Shown here: piece by piece, positions 18,153 through 31,612 of the stretch
Position numbering within the stretch: the stretch's first letter is position 1
How the letters are laid out: every line of letters starts with the position of its first letter
Source: Prochlorococcus sp. AG-409-P03
Lineage (GTDB): Bacteria > Cyanobacteriota > Cyanobacteriia > PCC-6307 > Cyanobiaceae
Assembly: GCA_003215295.1 (NCBI GenBank)
Contig: QCKN01000009.1
Location: 1 to 36,954, forward strand
Reading direction: 5' to 3'
DNA: 36,954 nucleotides
Made by a program: the position numbers and the translations under genes
Notes under the pieces: generated by a model
The model's input: the letters and a program-made list of their open reading frames with translations, nothing else
Told to the model about the DNA's origin: nothing
Database searches by the model: none

Positions 18153-19436
18153 ATGGTTCAAGATCTCAAGCAATGGAATCCTCACCTATGGCCTCCATTC
18201 ACTCAAATTCAATCATCATCGCCACCTGCAACAGTAAAAGAAGCAGAGGGAGCACTTTTAGTCACAGAGAATGGCAACAAAATTATTGATGCTATCAGCA
18301 GCTGGTGGGTAACCCTCCATGGGCACGCCAATCCATATATTGCTGCTGCAATTCATAAACAAGCACATGAGTTAGAACAAGTCATCTTTGCTGATTTCAC
18401 ACACCCTCAAGCTGAGAGACTTGCAAGTCGACTAAGCAAATTAACAGGTCTAGAGCGTTTATTTTTTTCAGATAATGGCTCTACAGCTGTTGAAGTAGCA
18501 ATAAAGATCGCATGTCAATTCTGGCAAAATAGAGGTGTACCTAAATACCAAATCATTGCTTTCGAAGGTGCCTATCATGGCGACACCTTTGGAGCAATGG
18601 CTGTAGGAGAAAGGAATTTATTTAATGCACCATTTGAAAAAATGCTTTTTCCGGTAGCGAGGCTGCGATGGCCATCTACATGGTGGGGAGATGATCAAAT
18701 AGAGGCTAAAGAAAAGGCTGCTTTAATTGAACTCAAAAAGTTACTAGAAACTCCTACAGCTGCAGTAATTCTAGAACCATTGCTCCAAGGTGCTGGTGGA
18801 ATGGCAATGGTAAGGCCCTCCTTTCTTCGCGCTGTAGAAACTCTAATTCGACAGGCTAATACTTTAATGATTACTGATGAAGTTCTCACTGGCTTTGGAC
18901 GATGCGGGGAGCTATTCGCTTATTTGAAAGCAAAAATCAAACCTGATCTCATAGCTATATCAAAAGGTTTAACTGGAGGCTTTCTTCCAATGGGAGTAAC
19001 CCTTGCCCGAGAAGAAATCTTTCAAGCTTTTATTGGAGAAGAGCCAAAGCTAACGTTTTGGCATGGCCATAGCTTCACCGCCAACCCTCTTGGATGCGCA
19101 GCAGCAAATGCTAGCCTTGACTTACTAGAAAATAACCCAGAAGCATATGTAAATTTTGAATCACGACATCTCAATCATTTAAAAGCAATTGCTCATCATG
19201 CTAAGGTGAGTAAACCTCGTTTAATAGGAACAATTGCTGCCTTTAATATTAAAATAAAGGGTAAAAAAGGTTATCTTAATAGTATTGGGAAGAAGTTTAA
19301 AGAGATGGCGTTAGAACGAGGAGTTTTAATAAGGCCACTCGGTGATGTTGTCTATCTACTTCCTCCACTTTGTATTGACGATACTCAGTTAGAAAAATGC
19401 TATTCTGTAATCACTGAAATCTTAAATGAGCTTTAG
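18153..19436 (+). CDS. bioA: Adenosylmethionine-8-amino-7-oxononanoate transaminase
   Basis: BioA transfers an amino group from S-adenosylmethionine to KAPA, giving DAPA. It has 427 residues. Class III aminotransferase marks are LWPPFTQI near the start, SSWWVTLHGHANP, FFSDNGSTAVEVA, ITDEVLTGFGRCG and the PLP lysine in LIAISKGLTGGF (about residue 271). It is the last gene of the operon; bioB is not in this window. The 3' end faces the DUF3143 gene across 24 bases with no visible terminator. Confidence 0.97.
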   Translation: MVQDLKQWNPHLWPPFTQIQSSSPPATVKEAEGALLVTENGNKIIDAISSWWVTLHGHANPYIAAAIHKQAHELEQVIFADFTHPQAERLASRLSKLTGLERLFFSDNGSTAVEVAIKIACQFWQNRGVPKYQIIAFEGAYHGDTFGAMAVGERNLFNAPFEKMLFPVARLRWPSTWWGDDQIEAKEKAALIELKKLLETPTAAVILEPLLQGAGGMAMVRPSFLRAVETLIRQANTLMITDEVLTGFGRCGELFAYLKAKIKPDLIAISKGLTGGFLPMGVTLAREEIFQAFIGEEPKLTFWHGHSFTANPLGCAAANASLDLLENNPEAYVNFESRHLNHLKAIAHHAKVSKPRLIGTIAAFNIKIKGKKGYLNSIGKKFKEMALERGVLIRPLGDVVYLLPPLCIDDTQLEKCYSVITEILNEL

Positions 19437-19460
19437 ACAGTAGTATTTAATGTCAAAAAC

Positions 19461-19727
19461 TTAAGGTCCTTCGTTAATAGCAGTTTCAACATCTCCACGA
19501 GAAAGCCCATAAGGGAAACAACATTCAGATCCAGTGCCATCTGCATGCCAAGAAACTCTTAATTGATCAACCTCCAATTTTATCTCGGCTGACCATTTAG
19601 GCATTGATAGAAGCCATAAACAAGGATCATTTGAAGTTCTATGTGCCCCTAACTCACTCAACCAAGCTTCCAGAGCCATTAAAGAGTGCTGATTCAAAGG
19701 GGTCTGCACTGGAGGCAGCTTGGACAT
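19461..19727 (-). CDS. DUF3143-like cyanobacterial protein
   Basis: This 88-residue protein starts at ATG 19727, one codon after a GTG. It shows the pattern I associate with cyanobacterial DUF3143: TPLNQHSLMALEAWLSELG, CLWLLSMPKWSAEI, and the ending GLSRGDVETAINEGP. No function is known to me. The first ~25 codons lie inside the 3' end of the J-domain gene in another frame (74-base overlap). The two are therefore likely translationally linked. Confidence 0.75.
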   Translation of the reverse strand: MSKLPPVQTPLNQHSLMALEAWLSELGAHRTSNDPCLWLLSMPKWSAEIKLEVDQLRVSWHADGTGSECCFPYGLSRGDVETAINEGP

Positions 19728-20214
19728 CACTTACTCGGTGGTAAACAATATTGCCAAGGCGGTTCTGATCAATGAGCCAACTTGGTCGCACTTGGAACTC
19801 TCTCCCCTCAGCGAGAGAGAATCCTATAGCCAAGATTAAACTTATAAGCAATGCAACTCCTAGCATCAACAGAGCAAGCAGCTCTCCTCCAGAGAAGGGG
19901 CGCCGGACATCTTTAACCGTTGTTTCCACTGAAATAGGGCTAAGAGTTGTCATCCTCGAGGATCTCGGTGAGTGATCCAGAGAATCCTGTTTGTCCAGTT
20001 GGACGTCATATGCTGCTCGCCTTTTGGAATCTACAAGGACAGCATATGCCTCCCGAACTTGCTGAAACTGGCAGGCTGCCTCTTTCGCTGGCAACGCAGT
20101 GGTATCTGGATGAAGAGCCTTGCTCAAAGTGCAATATGCTCTTCTCAGGGTTGCAGAGTCTGCAGACCGCGGAACCCCAAGGACTTCATAATGGCTACTG
20201 GAAATAGTCAACAA
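19654..20214 (-). CDS. J-domain protein with C-terminal membrane helix
   Basis: The N-terminal ~60 residues form a J domain: HYEVLGVPRSADSATLRRAY, then HPD at 35-37 and FQQVREAYAVLVDSKRRAAYD. This should stimulate an Hsp70 (DnaK) ATPase. No Gly/Phe or zinc-finger region follows, so it is a type III (DnaJ-like) protein. A single hydrophobic helix lies near residues 108-130 (LLALLMLGVALLISLILAIG), suggesting membrane tethering. An in-frame TGA two codons upstream leaves TTG 20214 as the practical start. The last ~25 residues overlap the DUF3143 gene and look low in conservation. Confidence 0.85.
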   Translation of the reverse strand: MLTISSSHYEVLGVPRSADSATLRRAYCTLSKALHPDTTALPAKEAACQFQQVREAYAVLVDSKRRAAYDVQLDKQDSLDHSPRSSRMTTLSPISVETTVKDVRRPFSGGELLALLMLGVALLISLILAIGFSLAEGREFQVRPSWLIDQNRLGNIVYHRVSDVQAASSADPFESALFNGSGSLVE

Positions 20215-20289
20215 CTCTCAATGAAATTTACTAAGAAAAGCAATACTCACCTTCTTAACGCAAAATCTTAGAAAACTAGGGAATTTGAT

Positions 20290-21039
20290 ATGTCTATTAA
20301 AGGAATTCTGGGGGCACCACTCACAAACTTTTGGGAATCAATGCACTGGCACCCATCATCAACGCAAATCGAACAATTTATTAGTCTTCAAAAAGTATTG
20401 ACCCACTGGAATAGACAAGTTAATCTCACACGTCTAGTCAAAGATGAAGACTACTGGATTGCCCATGTTTTCGATAGCCTTTGGCCATTAAAGAATGAGT
20501 TAGAGTCTCCAGAGCAAAAAATTAGCCTCATTGATATAGGTTCAGGTTGTGGCTTCCCAGGTCTAGCGGTAGCAATAGCCATGCCTCAATGCAAGGTAAC
20601 TCTTGTTGAAGCGAATAGCCGGAAAGCTTTGATCTTAAAAAAAATCTCATCACATCTTGGCCTCAGCAAACGTATAAAGGTTCTAACCGAACGCGCAGAA
20701 GTTACTGGCCGCAACCCTCGCTATAGAGGAATGTTTGACCTGGCGATGGCAAGAGCTGTGGGAGCACCACCAGTTGTCGCGGAGTACCTCATTCCTCTTA
20801 TAAAACCTACAGGGGAAGCCCTATTGTTTGTCGGGAAATGGTATGCAAGTGATGAGCGACTACTGAAAAAAGCCTTAATTCAATTAGAAGCAAAAATCAA
20901 ACTCATTGAGAGGTGTGAACTGCCGAACGATAAGGGTACACGACATTCTGTTCGGCTTATTAGCAAAACTACGTGTCCAGGGAAGTTCCCTAGAAGTGCA
21001 GGAGTCCCAAGGAAAAAGCCACTCGGAACTATGCACTAG
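20290..21039 (+). CDS. rsmG: 16S rRNA (guanine-527-N7)-methyltransferase
   Basis: RsmG (GidB) methylates G527 in the decoding region of 16S rRNA. It has 249 residues. Family motifs are LTHWNRQVNLTRL, HVFDSLWPL, and the SAM loop LIDIGSGCGFPGLAVA. ARAVGAPPVVAEYLIPL follows, and the basic tail PRSAGVPRKKPLGT matches the usual ending. It starts at ATG. The 3' end overlaps the convergent aldo/keto reductase gene by 11 bases. Confidence 0.97.
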   Translation: MSIKGILGAPLTNFWESMHWHPSSTQIEQFISLQKVLTHWNRQVNLTRLVKDEDYWIAHVFDSLWPLKNELESPEQKISLIDIGSGCGFPGLAVAIAMPQCKVTLVEANSRKALILKKISSHLGLSKRIKVLTERAEVTGRNPRYRGMFDLAMARAVGAPPVVAEYLIPLIKPTGEALLFVGKWYASDERLLKKALIQLEAKIKLIERCELPNDKGTRHSVRLISKTTCPGKFPRSAGVPRKKPLGTMH

Positions 21040-22237
21040 AAAGCCTCTTTTCAGCAACATCTCCTATCTTCCTCCGCAAACTCCGCAAGATTCCAGGTAT
21101 CTGCTTCATCCAAGGACTATTTAGAAGAACTCGTTCCAAATCTTCCTCTTTAACTGAATGGTCTAAACAACTTGCATTCTCACCAGGAAACCAATGGCTG
21201 CCATTACCAAGCAAGCCATAACGGGCTTTAACATATCCCTCCATATCCCAGGCCTCTAGAAGATTGTTTAGCCATAGTAATACTGGGATATTGATGTGTC
21301 CTGGGGTCTCTTCCCAAGTAGGCAACCCTATATGCCAACTAGACAACCAACGCTCACCTAATGATAACTTTGCAGCATCAATCAGACGTCTTTGGACTGG
21401 TTCTATGACCTCATTTGCCCGATCCATTAAACTCACGGCCTCTAAATGAAGATCTATATCCTCCGGCCTAGATAAGCCAACACTAATTGTATGAATAGAA
21501 GGATCATTCAGGCAAAATAAGTCATTGAAAACTATTGGGTGATACGGCGCACACAAATCTAGTAGCTTTGCTGAAGGTGAGTGCAAATGGCCACCTTTAT
21601 CAGTTGGACTGATAATGAAGACTCCTAAGTCCAAAAACTTTGCAGCTTCTAAAGCCGGCCTATTATCTTGAAAAATGAAATACCAATGAAGGTTCACATA
21701 GTCGAAGATATTGGTATTAATAGCCTTCACAATCAAACCCGGAGAAGCATGAGTCGAGAATCCTAAGTGTCCCACTAGGCCTTCTCTTTGCCAGCGTCTA
21801 ACCACTTCTAAGCACCCTCCTGGCCGGATAGTTTGCTCAAGATGTTCTGGTGTATTTAAACCATGAATTGCTAGAAGATCTAACTTATTTCCTCCCAATT
21901 TCTCAAAACTCGATTCAAGCTCTGCCTCAAATTGAAGAGGATCTTCTCGAGGCGGAACTTTGGTCTGAAGTAAACGTTTAGGATCCTCCACTTGGTGAAA
22001 GGCCCAGCCCAATTGACGTTCAGAAGTTCCGTAATGTCTTGCAGTTTCTATATGATGCAGACCCGCTTCAACTCCTTTAAGAAGAGTCTTCTCTAAATTC
22101 TTTTGGCTTTCAATTGTTATATTTTCTGAACTCAGATCCTGCCAACTCTGCTGAAAGCGCATGCCACCTAAAGAAAGAATTGGCATCCGAATTTCTGTTC
22201 GGCCAAACCTACGACAGGGGATTGATCTTTGATCCAA
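21029..22237 (-). CDS. Aldo/keto reductase family oxidoreductase
   Basis: The N-terminal ~280 residues form an AKR barrel. The opening RRFGRTEIRMPILSLGGMRF is typical. The tetrad is suggested by HIETARHYGTSERQLG (Tyr; the usual Asp is replaced by Glu), LQTKVPP (Lys) and LAIHGLNTPEHL (His). The C-terminal ~100 residues resemble the helical extension seen in the iron-sulfur AKR subgroup, but no CxxCxxC cluster is visible. It starts at TTG 22237. It follows the ferredoxin gene by 11 bases on the same strand, so that ferredoxin may be its partner, an inference from proximity. Confidence 0.88.
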   Translation of the reverse strand: MDQRSIPCRRFGRTEIRMPILSLGGMRFQQSWQDLSSENITIESQKNLEKTLLKGVEAGLHHIETARHYGTSERQLGWAFHQVEDPKRLLQTKVPPREDPLQFEAELESSFEKLGGNKLDLLAIHGLNTPEHLEQTIRPGGCLEVVRRWQREGLVGHLGFSTHASPGLIVKAINTNIFDYVNLHWYFIFQDNRPALEAAKFLDLGVFIISPTDKGGHLHSPSAKLLDLCAPYHPIVFNDLFCLNDPSIHTISVGLSRPEDIDLHLEAVSLMDRANEVIEPVQRRLIDAAKLSLGERWLSSWHIGLPTWEETPGHINIPVLLWLNNLLEAWDMEGYVKARYGLLGNGSHWFPGENASCLDHSVKEEDLERVLLNSPWMKQIPGILRSLRRKIGDVAEKRLSSA

Positions 22238-22248
22238 AGTCTTTTGAT

Positions 22249-22641
22249 TCAGTTGGAGTTAGATAAAGGTTTAATTCGCTTTTTCAGCTTTGGAAGCATT
22301 CCAAGAGGTTGAAACTGAAACTCACGCAGTTGCGTACGCAAAGCATCTAGTTCTTCAAAACGCACCCAATGAATACAATCCACAGGACAAGTGTCTATGG
22401 CTTCTTGAATGATTTCAGTGCTATCACCATCTTGCCTAATTGCTCTTGAACGTCCATGGCGAGGCTCCATTACGAAAGTATTCGTGGCAACGTTGGCGCA
22501 ATAGCGGCATCCGATACAAGTAGACTCATCCACCCAAACAGCATGCTGTCTGAGCTGTCCACCAAGACGTGGTTCTCTCCCATTAGGGAAATTATGCGTA
22601 TAAGCCTTGGCTGCAAAGGCGGTCGAAGGATCAATCTTCAA
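22249..22641 (-). CDS. 4Fe-4S ferredoxin, cyanobacterial type
   Basis: This 130-residue protein contains one ferredoxin motif: Cys42-Cys45-Cys48 in CIGCRYCAN and Cys85 in DTCPVDCIHWV. It fits a single [4Fe-4S] site, with Cys89 extra. The 37-residue gap between the third and fourth cysteines holds an inserted stretch (VATNTFVMEPRHGRS). It starts at TTG 22641. It lies between DUF1257/Ycf35 and the aldo/keto reductase. The small basic C-terminal tail has no known role. Confidence 0.9.
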   Translation of the reverse strand: MKIDPSTAFAAKAYTHNFPNGREPRLGGQLRQHAVWVDESTCIGCRYCANVATNTFVMEPRHGRSRAIRQDGDSTEIIQEAIDTCPVDCIHWVRFEELDALRTQLREFQFQPLGMLPKLKKRIKPLSNSN

Positions 22642-22650
22642 TGGCCTTTA

Positions 22651-23046
22651 TCAAGCGTCCCAGCGTGTAACAACTAATTCAATAGATCCATCCTCCAAGT
22701 TCTTTGTCTGGTGAGAAACTTCAAAGCCTTCTTCCGCAGTAGCAGAAAGGACAGTATTTAATGCATATCGCTGAGTCAGCTGAGCTAAAAACCTTTCTAC
22801 AGGAATAGCTTGTTTCCAAAGGTCTAGATCAGTAACCAATTCATAAGCACCAGTTGCTTCATTCCAGCGAAAACCGATATCTCCGCCTTTCTCAAAATTA
22901 ACTGCCATCTCTGCTTTAACAGTTTGTCCCCTATACCCACGAACCAAATGCTCACCGAGCTTAGGCTCATAACCAAGATCATGAAGGGCCTGTACAAGAG
23001 GCTCTCTCTTTCTAAGCTGAGTTTTAACAGTGCTGAAATGGGACAT
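22651..23046 (-). CDS. ycf35: Ycf35/DUF1257 family protein
   Basis: This 131-residue protein begins MSHFSTVKTQLRKREPL. It matches the DUF1257 family, also encoded in some algal plastids as ycf35. Blocks include LGYEPKLGEHLVRGYRG and DIGFRWNEATGAYELVTD. The biochemical role is not established to my knowledge. Its ATG begins directly after the TAA of the DUF2997 gene, with no spacer. A ferredoxin gene follows nine bases on. Confidence 0.9.
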   Translation of the reverse strand: MSHFSTVKTQLRKREPLVQALHDLGYEPKLGEHLVRGYRGQTVKAEMAVNFEKGGDIGFRWNEATGAYELVTDLDLWKQAIPVERFLAQLTQRYALNTVLSATAEEGFEVSHQTKNLEDGSIELVVTRWDA

Positions 23047-23250
23047 TTAGTGAAATTCGGCAGAAATGGACTGAGATTGAACCTCGGGGCGAAGATAGGC
23101 CTCCGCAGTAAGTTCACTTCGCTTAACCGTGCCCAGAGCAGATTCAAGCCGCTCAGTTAACTGATGACAGGATGTGCCAATAACACCCTCAACCGTCTCT
23201 TCTACTAGTCCGTCTTGTGTAATTCGGAAACGCAGAGTGCGTTGAGGCAT
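23047..23250 (-). CDS. DUF2997 family small protein
   Basis: This 67-residue protein starts at ATG. The sequence RTLRFRITQDGLVEETVEGVIG is the DUF2997 core, which pairs with DUF1257 in many cyanobacteria. The middle (CHQLTERLESALG) holds a single cysteine. The stop abuts the DUF1257 start exactly, which favours coupled translation and a physical pair. Function unknown. Confidence 0.88.
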   Translation of the reverse strand: MPQRTLRFRITQDGLVEETVEGVIGTSCHQLTERLESALGTVKRSELTAEAYLRPEVQSQSISAEFH

Positions 23251-23335
23251 TCATCTGGGGATGGGAAGTAAATGATGTTATAGAAAACCCAGAGGGAATT
23301 GGGGGCAGTTGTTACAAGGCTGTGTTTAAAAACAA

Positions 23336-24148
23336 TCAACCCAAAAGACCTTCATCCATCATATTTTGAACTCTGGCCTCTAATGCAGGGTTCTTTAACT
23401 GTTCTAAAGCAATGCGAGCCTCATAACGTACTGACGGCTCTCCATCACTAACTAAAACGTTCACAAAAGCATCCTCTAACTCAAGCCTTCTAGCAGCATC
23501 TAATTTTTCATAAAGACGTCCCAAAGACCAAATGCAATTACTACGAACAACCGGCTCAATATCAATCCTTAAACTCACCAATAATTGATTTGCTGCAGCA
23601 TCTGCATTCTCAGCCGAAACAGCACCAGCTTCAGCCAGTGAGCCTGAAGACCAAAGACGCACAGCAGCTACATCGTTCTGCAGGGCATTAATAAGGGGTT
23701 CAAGTACAGGTGCATCTGCATAATTACCCAAACTCCATGCTGTTGCCTTGCGAACATAAGCGTTACTATCAGTTGCCAGTAACCTCAGAAGAATCTCTAC
23801 GGCTCTAGGACAAGGGTTCCTTCCTAAAGCATAAACAGCGCTCATACGCTCAACAGGGCAGGGCTCTTGCAAAAGAGGGATCAATAATGGCAAAGCTCTT
23901 GGATCACGATGTTCACAAAAAACTCTCAAGCCTTTGAGGCGCATCTCATGACCTTGCCTAAGCCAAGCAAGCCCCAACTCACACTCCTCCGCAACATTTA
24001 ATTCATCTAAGTCAAATTCCTCAACAAGATCAATTTCATCAAGTGGATCTCCTGCAAGTTCAGCAGCGAGCTCTCTAGCCAAGACATCAGGATCTATGGC
24101 CAGATTAGCTAGATCCTCTGCTGAAGAACTTCCTGCAACGTCATTCAT
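23336..24148 (-). CDS. HEAT-repeat protein
   Basis: This 270-residue protein has an acidic N-terminal ~60 residues. Several ~31-residue HEAT/PBS-lyase type repeats follow. Examples are PRALPLLIPLLQEPCPVERM, AVEILLRLLATDSNAYVRKATAWSLG-like units and EPSVRYEARIALEQLKNP. Such solenoids bind other proteins; related folds occur in phycobilin lyases such as CpcE. Nothing here shows lyase activity, so a scaffold or binding role is all that can be said. It starts at ATG, 85 bases upstream of DUF2997. Confidence 0.88.
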   Translation of the reverse strand: MNDVAGSSSAEDLANLAIDPDVLARELAAELAGDPLDEIDLVEEFDLDELNVAEECELGLAWLRQGHEMRLKGLRVFCEHRDPRALPLLIPLLQEPCPVERMSAVYALGRNPCPRAVEILLRLLATDSNAYVRKATAWSLGNYADAPVLEPLINALQNDVAAVRLWSSGSLAEAGAVSAENADAAANQLLVSLRIDIEPVVRSNCIWSLGRLYEKLDAARRLELEDAFVNVLVSDGEPSVRYEARIALEQLKNPALEARVQNMMDEGLLG

Positions 24149-24178
24149 AAGACGATCCTAGAGGCATTCAAGCAAGCC

Positions 24179-24304
24179 TCAAGTGATAGGGGCTGGAGCA
24201 AGCATGTCTCCAGGGAGCCAAATGCGGGCACTCACAGCAAAAAAAGCTACCCCAAATAAAAGGACTATCGCAATAGGGAGGAGAGTGGAGCGAAAGAAAC
24301 CCAA
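24179..24304 (-). CDS. Candidate 41-residue membrane microprotein
   Basis: Between the symporter and HEAT-repeat genes the minus strand has an open frame of 41 codons. It reads MGFFRSTLLPIAIVLLFGV, then AFFAVSARIWLPGDMLAPAP and IT. It has a short basic N-terminus, one strong helix (about residues 8-25), and a proline-rich tail. A TGA lies two codons upstream, leaving only TTG 24304 as a start. No clear Shine-Dalgarno precedes it. It is co-directional with its neighbours. The PGDMLAPAP tail is not the kind of sequence chance frames give, but conservation is unchecked. Confidence 0.55.
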   Translation of the reverse strand: MGFFRSTLLPIAIVLLFGVAFFAVSARIWLPGDMLAPAPIT

Positions 24305-24353
24305 AGTTCAAATAAATACTAGTGATTTTTCATTTCCGAAAACACTTTAGATC

Positions 24354-26117
24354 TCAAGAGACGATTCCATTATTTCTCAGCCAATTTCTTTCCATTCCAA
24401 AAAAGCAAATCACGGCTACAACTAACCCAATCCAACCTCCCCTCTCTTGATGAAGCAAAAAAGAGCCAATACCCAACATTGATCCAAATAACAGACCAGA
24501 TGCCAACACAAATCGTATGGACAGGCTTGGCAAAGACTCAACCGGCTCAATACCAAGACGATCCCGTAACTTTTGCCAACCTGGCCCAGGTGGACGCACT
24601 TGAGTCACGAACTGACTCAAGACATCATCAGATTCTGGAGGAGTAAAGGCCAAAACAATCAACCACACTACAGCCGAAGAAAAGGTTGTGACCATCAACT
24701 TCAATCCATAATCTTCAATTTGGAGTAATGGGATCACGGAAGTTGTAAAACCAACAAAAAAACCACAAACCATTGCAGAAAGCTCTGCTAAAGCATTAAT
24801 TCTCCACCAAAACCACCTCAAAACAAGAACAACACCAGGGCCTGTTCCTATCGCTATGACTAAACGAAATATTGAACCAATACTGTCACCAACAAGCGCA
24901 GTGATAACGCCTGTTCCTAACAAGAAAATACTGGTAAGTTGACCAACAAAAAGCAACTCAACATTGCTGGCAGAAGGCCTAAGGAATCTCTTATACAAGT
25001 CATGAGTTAGATAACTGGCACCCCAATTCACGGAGGTACTGACAGTACTCATAAACGCTGCAACTAGTGAGACTACAACTATGCCTAATGCTATAGGAGG
25101 CAAATAATTGACTGCAAGAATTGGGTAACTCAACTCCCAGTCTTGCTGCATTGGGAGCAAGACAAGTGCAGCTAAAGCAACCAAGATCCAAAGCCAGCTC
25201 CTAAGGAGATAATTCACGATCAAAAAAAACCAACCGGCCAATTGAGCTTGTCGTTCGTCACGAGTTGCAAGTAAGCGCTGAATAAATTCGCCCCCTCCAT
25301 CACTGCGTCGGAAACTCCACCACTGCAGAGCAAGAAAAGCCGTAAAGCTTGTCATACTTATTCCTGCTCCATCTATCCACTGAAATCCATCTTTATTCCA
25401 AGTCCAGGGAAAAAACGAAAGCAATTCAGGCCTTTTCAATTCATCTAGTCGCACAAGCAATTGAGTCATGCCCCCTGCAGCATTCACAACTGCTATCGCA
25501 ACTGCCAAAGCACCAATAAGTGCGAAACACAACTGGATCACATCATTTACAACAACTGCCCACAAACCTCCAACGACCGTGTAGGCAAGCATCAAGAGGG
25601 CAACAACAATTAGCAACATCACAGTGTCACTAATCGATCCCAATAATCTATGACCATGAACAATTCCCAATGCTTCTGAAACCTTTCTCATTGCCAAAAA
25701 GGCATACCCAATACCAATACAGTTCACTGGAACTGCCAAAAGAAAGGCTTTAATCCCTCTCAACCAAGCAGCTGGCTTGCCTCCATAACGAAGTTCAGTA
25801 AAGGCAGCATCAGTAAGGACACCAGAACGTCTCCATACAGGAGCAAAAACAACTGTCATAGCTACATGAGCCAACCCAAAACTCCACCATTCCCAGTTAC
25901 CAGCCAATCCCCTAGTAGCCACTAAACCAGCCACATATAGTGGCGTATCGATCGAAAAGGTGGTCGCAGCCATTGATGCTCCCGCCAACCAACCGCTAAG
26001 ACGACGACCGGCAACAAAATAATCTGATTCAGTGTGATTTCTACTTGCCAAAAGCAAGCCCAACACCAAGCTCACAATCAAATAGATCACAAGAATGAGC
26101 CAGTCAATCGATGTCAT
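24354..26117 (-). CDS. Sodium:solute symporter family transporter
   Basis: This 587-residue membrane protein has about 13-15 hydrophobic helices and the SSS pattern. Near the N-terminus it reads ESDYFVAGRRLSGWLAGASM followed by ATTFSIDTPLYVAG. The conserved RLLATRDERQAQLAGWFF and VVSLVAAFMSTVSTSVNWGA also fit. The family moves sugars, amino acids, urea or vitamins with Na+. The substrate is not decidable from sequence. It starts at ATG, 48 bases downstream of rlmN. Confidence 0.92.
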   Translation of the reverse strand: MTSIDWLILVIYLIVSLVLGLLLASRNHTESDYFVAGRRLSGWLAGASMAATTFSIDTPLYVAGLVATRGLAGNWEWWSFGLAHVAMTVVFAPVWRRSGVLTDAAFTELRYGGKPAAWLRGIKAFLLAVPVNCIGIGYAFLAMRKVSEALGIVHGHRLLGSISDTVMLLIVVALLMLAYTVVGGLWAVVVNDVIQLCFALIGALAVAIAVVNAAGGMTQLLVRLDELKRPELLSFFPWTWNKDGFQWIDGAGISMTSFTAFLALQWWSFRRSDGGGEFIQRLLATRDERQAQLAGWFFLIVNYLLRSWLWILVALAALVLLPMQQDWELSYPILAVNYLPPIALGIVVVSLVAAFMSTVSTSVNWGASYLTHDLYKRFLRPSASNVELLFVGQLTSIFLLGTGVITALVGDSIGSIFRLVIAIGTGPGVVLVLRWFWWRINALAELSAMVCGFFVGFTTSVIPLLQIEDYGLKLMVTTFSSAVVWLIVLAFTPPESDDVLSQFVTQVRPPGPGWQKLRDRLGIEPVESLPSLSIRFVLASGLLFGSMLGIGSFLLHQERGGWIGLVVAVICFFGMERNWLRNNGIVS

Positions 26118-26165
26118 AAAACTGTTATTTAAAAAGGTGACCCAAACAAAAGCTATATGAAAGGT

Positions 26166-27376
<1,211 letters not shown>

Positions 27377-27443
27377 TTAAAGCGACCTCATTGAATAGCC
27401 TAAAAGACAAGAAAGTTTTGTAGCCAATGAAAAAAGTGAAGGG

Positions 27444-31574
<4,131 letters not shown>

Positions 31575-31612
31575 TTAAAAAGTTGAGAGGGGAAAAGAGT
31601 TTGAAATGAAGC

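Noticed and set aside
20979-20991. Perfect palindrome AGGGAA-G-TTCCCT
   Set aside because: It lies in the rsmG 3' coding region and encodes the usual basic C-terminal tail (GKFPRSAG). It has no U-run to act as a terminator.
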